Below are positions 59,361 through 64,000 of a DNA stretch of 64,000 nt, one piece after another. Within the stretch, counting starts at the first letter, position 1, and the number at the start of each line of letters is the position of its first letter. Under the pieces are notes generated by a model. That model was not told the origin of the DNA. It saw only the letters and a list, made by a program, of their open reading frames with translations, and did no database searches. The stretch is from positions 963,001 to 1,027,000 of the forward strand of contig OX465111.1 in assembly GCA_949987565.1 (NCBI GenBank), written 5' to 3'. A program made the translations under genes and the position numbers. Source of the stretch: Luidia sarsii. Its lineage: Eukaryota; Echinodermata; Asteroidea; Paxillosida; Luidiidae.

Positions 59361-59879
59361 GTGTCAGTGTGTGCATTTTTTTAAGCCATAGCCTATGAAT
59401 TCAGTAACGGCTTCAAATACCACACAAGTCTATGGAAGCCACATGTTTATGGCTGCAGGCAATCCGCATACACGAGTGTGGTTTTCCTAGCCGAAGCCAA
59501 TACAATTCTGACAACTAGCTTTAGCTAGTCCGACAATTCAAAACCTTGGCATTTTCCAAACACCGACTCCACATCTTTTTAGAAAATGATAATAATTTGT
59601 CAATCTTTTGCTGCAAATTCTCGACAGGGAACCATCACAAGAACATCATCCAAGATTAATCTTACAATTACCTTTACAGTGGGTTATTATATTGTCCCTT
59701 AAGATTTCATATGAAGAGCAAGGTTTAGCGGCTGATTTCTATCAGCTTTCTGATTCATTAACGGCTGTCCGATTTTTGTTTTTAGCGAATAATGATCAGG
59801 ATATGCATAAGGCCTCACTCTTATGACGAGTTAGCAAATAGATTAGAAATCATTACAAATAAATAGAAATATCTTGACT

Positions 59880-60015
59880 TTATGTCAATCCGGTTCTCCG
59901 GATGACATCACTGGCCCAAAAAGTTTAGTTACCGGCTCTTTTCAGAGCCACACTCCATCTCACAAGAGATGATGCACATGGTGTCACCAAAAACCTTCCG
60001 GTAGAATCAGTAGAA
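59880..60015 (+). repeat. Family 2 repeat with canonical histone-type stem-loop
   Basis: GGCTCTTTTCAGAGCC at 59934-59949, followed 13 nt later by CAAGAGATG and then ATGGTGTCACCAAAAACC. A decayed CCGGATGAC block lies upstream. It borders the VNTR 60030-61030. Confidence 0.7.
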
Positions 60016-60029
60016 TCACAAAGTGTGAG

Positions 60030-61035
60030 TCATCTCTGAAAGGTGTCACTGTGAGTCATCTCCTTTGAGAAGGTGTCACCGTGAGTCATCTCTTTTGAGA
60101 AGGTGTCACCGTGAGTCATCTCCTTTGAGAAGGTGTCACCGTGAGTCATCTCTTTTGAGGTGTCACCGTGAGTCATCTCTTTTGAGGTGTCACCGTGAGT
60201 CATCTCTTTTGAGGTGTCACTGTGAGTCATCTCCTTTGAGGTGTCACCGTGAGTCATCTCTTTTGAGAAGGTGTCACCGTGAGTCATCTCTTTTGAGAAG
60301 GTTGACCGTGAGTCATCTCTTTTGAGAAGGTGTCACCGTGAGTCATCTCTTTTGAGAAGGTGTCACCGTGAGTCATTTCTTTTGAGGTGTCACTGTGAGT
60401 CATCTCCTTTGAGAAGGTTTCACCGTGAGTCATCTCCTTTGAGAAGGTGTCACCGTGAGTCATCTCTTTTGAGGTGTCACCGTGAGTCATCTCTTTTGAG
60501 GTGTCACCATGAGTCATCTCTTTTGAGGTGTCACCGTGAGTCATCTCTTTTGAGAAGGTGTCACAGTGAGTCATCTCCTTTGAGAAGGTGTCACCGTGAG
60601 TCATCTCTTTTGAGAAGGTGTCACCGTGAGTCATCTCTTTTGAGAAGGTGTCACCGTGAGTCATCTCTTTTGAGAAGGTGTCACCGTGAGTCACCTCTTT
60701 TGAGGTGTCACCGTGAGTCATCTCTTTTAAGAAGGTGTCACTGTGAGTCATCTCCTTTGAGGTGTCACCGTGAGTCATCTCCTTTGAGGTGTCACCGTGA
60801 GTCATCTCCTTTGAGAAGGTGTCACCGTGAGTCATCTCTTTTGAGAAGGTGTCACTGTGAGTCATCTCCTTTGAGAAGGTGTCACCGTGAGTCATCTCCT
60901 TTGAGAAGGTGTCACTGTGAGTCATCTCCTTTGAGAAGGTGTCACTGTGAGTCATCTCTTTTGAGAAGGTGTCACCGTGAGTCATCTCTTTTGAGAAGGT
61001 GTCACCGTGAGTCATCTCTTTTGAGAAGGAGTGTG
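60030..61035. repeat. 27/30-bp VNTR between two family 2 repeats
   Basis: GTGTCACCGTGAGTCATCTC then TTTTGAGAAG (30 bp) or TTTTGAG (27 bp), about 34 units, each with an AP-1-like TGAGTCA. The left border is a family 2 copy and the right border GAGAAGGAGTGTGGCTGTCA is a degraded family 2 copy in reverse. Unit lengths in threes keep frames open on both strands. Confidence 0.9.
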
Positions 61036-61206
61036 GCTGTCAAGAGACTGGAGAAATGAGAAAAGGTACAATGATGAAAGGGCTTTCTAACCATGCCTAC
61101 GTCTTGGATGGGGATAGGCTAAGGAGTTGGGTGGCATCTTGGGCTGGGTAGCGGTGTGGTCAGGGAGGCTCCCTGAGAGGGGATGGGGTGAGGACGACCA
61201 TTACAA

Positions 61207-61473
61207 CTACTTCTTCTTCTTCTGCATGTACTTGTCGGCGTGGGGGAACCGCTGCGGGTCAAAGTCGGGGTCGCGGCGGAGACGCTCCTGGACGGCGCTG
61301 CGGATCTGCTCCTCGCAGGCGTCCTGCAAGCGGGTGCTGGTGCCTGCCTCCTGCAGCAGTGCCGTCATGCTGGTGACAGGCCGGGCACCTACGGACTGCG
61401 TGGCCCGCCGTAGCGTGTCTGGGACAAAGCTGCTCACGCCACTGTTCATGGCTGCTTTCCGGTCTTGAGCCAA
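61207..61473 (-). CDS. BAG6: BAG6 terminal exon (BAG-like domain)
   Basis: The acceptor is AAG, read at 61474-61476 after a long T-rich tract on the - strand; the exon starts in phase 0 with LAQDRKAAMNSGVSSFVPDT. It then carries VGARPVTSMTALLQEAG, the helical QIRSAVQERLRRDPDFDPQ and RFPHADKYMQKKKK, and stops with TAG at 61209-61207. Confidence 0.92.
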   Translation of the reverse strand: MAQDRKAAMNSGVSSFVPDTLRRATQSVGARPVTSMTALLQEAGTSTRLQDACEEQIRSAVQERLRRDPDFDPQRFPHADKYMQKKKK

Positions 61474-64000
61474 CTTCGAATTTTGAAAAAAAAAAAAAAA
61501 AATTTAAAAAAATGGAGAAGAAAAAGAGATCAGTTATTGATAGCTGCCAATCTATCTTAAAGGAAGTTAGGAATAGCATAATTGGTGAGTTAGGAGGGAG
61601 TAAGAAGCTTGTATTGATGTGGGTGGATGACAGCTGCCTCTAACCTTCATTCTCTTGGGCGGCATGCCAGCCAGGTAGGCATCACTCAGGCCGCCCTGTG
61701 GTGCCTGTCTGCGCTGACGTCCAATGTCCTGGTTAATCACCGGCACCCATTCCTGACAGACACAATCAAGCATAGCACAATCAAGTACAGTACAATCAAG
61801 CATAGCACAATCAACTACAGCACAAATCAATCGCTAGTGGTGGAGCTTGTTATGTACCCCTGGGTGGAGTTTCTTGCCCAACTATTGCTCTATTGAACTA
61901 GCCACAATGGGCACGGAATGAACAATGGGGTTACAGTGGTACATGCTACAGCCTGTGTTGGAACATATCACAGGCCTGGTTCATCTGTATGTGGTTACAA
62001 TGAGACAGGTGTCTAGGAATTTCCCTACAGCACAATCAGGTATAGACCAGATCAAGCATAGCACAATCATTCAATCAAGTTTATGGTGATCAAGAAGATA
62101 CTCCCGGGTTCTAGGGGAGGAGCAAGGGTCATGCACTCTGCTAGGAAACACACAAGTCTATGGGTGCAGCCAGTGGCTAGCTCTTCCATTGATTCCTGTT
62201 CAATTGGAAGCCATAGCCGGTGCATTGATTAAAGCCATAGCCAGCTGGTCATTGTTCAGGCTATAAAGCTTACTTCCTTGTTACACAGAGGTAACCAGAA
62301 ATGATGCCAGGATTTGAGTGTTTCTAGCACGGGCTAACTACCCAGACAGCTCTCAACAAAATTAAGGTGTTATTTTCCTTTCCCTCCACTAGCTGAAAGA
62401 TACAGACCAAGCGAGGGCAGTATTTCCCTTTCCAATTCAACCTGACAACTACAGACCAAGCGAGGGCAGTATTTTCCTTCCCGATTCAAGCCGACAACTA
62501 GACCAAGCGAGGGCAGTATTTCCCTTCCCGATTCAAGCTGACAACTATAGACCAAGCGAGGGCAGTATTTCCCTTCCCGAATCAACCTGACAACTATAGA
62601 CAAAGTGAGGGCAGTATTTCCCTTCCCGAATCAACCTGACAACTATAGACCAAGTGAGGGCAGTATTTCCCTTCCCGAATTAACCTGACAACTATAGACC
62701 AAGCGAGGGCAGTATTTCCCTTCCCGAATTAACCTGACAACTATAGACCAAGCGAGGGCAGTATTCCCCTTCCCGAATTAACCTGACAACTATAGACCAA
62801 GTGAGGGCAGTATTTTCCTTCCCAATTCAACCTGACAACTATAGACCAAGCGAGGGCAGTATTTTCCTTCCCGATTCAAGCTGACAACTACAGACCAAGC
62901 GAGGGCAGTATTTTCCTTCCCAATTCAACCTGACAACTATAGACCAAGCGAGGGCAGTATTTTCCTTCCCGATTCAAGCTGACAACTACAGACCAAGCGA
63001 GGGCAGTATTTCCCTTCCCGAATCAACCTGACAACTATAGACCAAGCGAGGGCAGTATTTCCCTTCCAGAATCAACCTGACAACTATAGACCAAGTGAGG
63101 GCAGTATTTCCCTTCCCGATTCAACCTGACAATTATACACCAAGTGAGGGCGCTGTTCAAATTCACTTCTACTTACAGCAGGCACGGCCGCCTCCCAGCC
63201 CGACCTGTCCATGGCGACCGCTCCCTCTTCAGCGGGCGTTGCCATGGGCACTGGTATCACCGCGGGTTCCGAGCTGGGCCGGCCCAAGTCCATGTCTGCC
63301 GGCCCTATGACCTCTGAACTCTGACCTTGCTCAGCAGCCCCAAGTGCGTTGATTGGCTGCTAGGGAAGAGAAACAAGAACAAAGCCACTCATATATTTTA
63401 AGTCATAAAGTGACACACACACAAACAAATCACAGCAATAGTGAGCTTTCGTTTTACGACGGAGAGCGCACAGTACGGGGGATTTCACAGACTGTGACCG
63501 TTCCCGCACCTAAGCTCCCGTCCTGTTTAGAATCTGTTTCGTTCTGTTTATGTGAGGGGTATACGCACTGCATGCACGGCACTGCACAGTGCTGCCCTAC
63601 ACTAAGTATCAAATTACAGACACAGGATTGGTCACTTGTTACGTAACGCAGTAGCCGACTGCTCTGCGTTGTGTTCTGGACCGGACGCTATTTCCCCACT
63701 CAACGGTCCCAGATTTCAACGGTACGGGGACTTGCAGGTTGTCGTGCATGCGCAGACCTATGTTCGGCTCGAATTACCGCACTAGATTTCTCCCATCGTA
63801 AAACGAAAGCTCGCTAGTGTAAAAAATGTACAGGGCTTGACAGGATGGATTCCACAGACTCCAACGGCCAAAGACATTCCTGTTCCTACTCACCTCGTCA
63901 ACAAGGATCTGAGCTTCGATGATGACCTGATCATTTTCCAAGGTCTCCTGCGATTGGCCGGTTGCCTGGTCCGTTTCCATGGCAGCGCCACTCACGCTGG
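61207..64000 (-). CDS. BAG6: BAG6 (BAT3/Scythe), C-terminal four coding exons; 5' part outside the window
   Basis: BAG6 is a chaperone and triage factor for tail-anchored and mislocalised proteins. In vertebrates its C-terminal part binds UBL4A through a BAG-like domain and TRC35/GET4 near the nuclear localisation signal (family knowledge). Visible exons on the - strand: 64000-63894, 63359-63177, 61752-61645 and 61473-61207, all joined at phase 0. Diagnostic stretches: GWEAAVPA then EWVPVINQDIGRQRRQAP, LSDAYLAGMPPKRMK, VGARPVTS, and RSAVQERLRRDPDFDPQRFP at the end, all matching the conserved BAG6 C-terminus in order and spacing. The NLS-like cluster reads PPKRMK. The protein ends in four lysines encoded by an AAG run, unlike the acidic end of the mammalian protein. 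The large intron 61753-63176 is half filled by a 49-bp satellite, and a MITE sits in the first visible intron. The 3' end faces a 1-kb VNTR. The N-terminal ubiquitin-like domain would be to the right. Confidence 0.92.
61645..61752 (-). CDS. BAG6: BAG6 penultimate exon
   Basis: A 36-codon exon. The acceptor CAG immediately precedes GAA-TGG (EWVPVINQDIG) and the donor GTTAGA follows AAG of PPKRMK. It holds the most conserved BAG6 block, SDAYLAGMPPKR. Phase 0 on both sides. Confidence 0.93.
62386..63150. repeat. 49-bp satellite in BAG6 intron
   Basis: GACCAAGCGAGGGCAGTATT, then CCCTTCCCGAATCAACCTGA and CAACTATA, every 49 bp, about 15 copies. The last unit ends about 25 bp from the BAG6 donor at 63176. 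Confidence 0.9.
63177..63359 (-). CDS. BAG6: BAG6 exon with Pro/Ala-rich linker
   Basis: It encodes QPINALGAAEQGQSSEVIGP, PMATPAEEGAVAMDRSGWEA and AVPA, a low-complexity linker ending just before the EWVP block as in other BAG6 proteins. The donor is GTAAGT at 63176. The acceptor is a tandem TAGCAG, so use of the second AG would remove one Gln. Confidence 0.82.
63439..63816. mobile_element. MITE in BAG6 intron
   Basis: Inverted ends TAGTGAGCTTTCGTTTTACG and TAGCGAGCTTTCGTTTTACG (19 of 20), length 378 bp. The right part shares GCATGCG.AGA.CTA.GTTCGG with 47368-47390, so relatives exist. It lies between two BAG6 exons. Confidence 0.72.
63894..64000 (-). CDS. BAG6: BAG6 exon, cut by the window edge
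   Basis: It encodes SVSGAAMETDQATGQSQETL and ENDQVIIEAQILVDE, followed by a GTGAGT donor at 63893. The reading frame is open to the edge of the window and phase 0 agrees with the next exon. The sequence is not strongly diagnostic alone; splice phase and position support it. Confidence 0.7.

Noticed and set aside
60284..61015. 243-codon ORF of MTHGDTFSKE repeats
   Set aside because: 27/30-bp VNTR with both strands open; related to a mobile repeat.
61127..61468. 113-codon + strand ORF
   Set aside because: Antisense shadow of the BAG6 terminal exon.

Overview
This is a repeat-laden window of an animal nuclear genome. It has split genes with GT-AG introns, tRNA-derived SINEs, TTAA-flanked miniature transposons, THAP-type zinc-finger exon remnants, many minisatellites and a vertebrate-type telomeric repeat block. 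The mix suggests a marine invertebrate, perhaps a cephalochordate, echinoderm or hemichordate; that is a low-confidence inference, because nothing in the window fixes the species. There are no bacterial-type operons, no CRISPR array and no long transposase or reverse transcriptase ORF.

Two host genes can be supported, both in the last 11 kb. On the + strand, 53094-55213 holds the last three coding exons of a CAP-superfamily gene of the GLIPR2/GAPR-1 type, with matching splice phases. On the - strand, 64000-61207 holds the last four coding exons of BAG6 (BAT3/Scythe), again with all splice phases in register. The two genes converge on a roughly 6 kb gap filled with repeats: a 66-bp satellite, a 27/30-bp VNTR and SINE and stem-loop repeats. 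The 5' ends of both genes are not visible: BAG6 runs off the right edge, and the first exon of the CAP gene was not found.

The left 53 kb is essentially gene-free. Its recurring parts are: (1) SINE family A, with a tRNA-like head and a fixed tail; (2) SINE family B, with a tRNA-Thr-like module, one copy of which has become a 75-bp tandem array at 16.9-17.5 kb; (3) several TTAA-flanked, RRG..CYY-ended elements that fit Kolobok-type transposons: 11743-13343, 7109-7468, 37076-37431 and the 484-bp family; (4) fold-back MITEs at 13.6, 19.6, 28.9, 36.2, 53.3-53.7, 54.1 and 63.4 kb; (5) two dispersed short repeat families with hammerhead-ribozyme-like boxes, one of which also carries a sequence identical to the histone mRNA 3' stem-loop; (6) long purine-strand tracts and about 15 minisatellites, many with unit lengths divisible by three, which create long spurious ORFs.

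The most notable structures are a 3.6-kb composite at 48946-52560, bounded by two same-length 484-bp elements and sitting at one TTAA inside a single SINE; the 1.6-kb TTAA element with eight identical 14-bp motifs, all in one orientation; and the repeat family combining a hammerhead-like core with a histone-type stem-loop.
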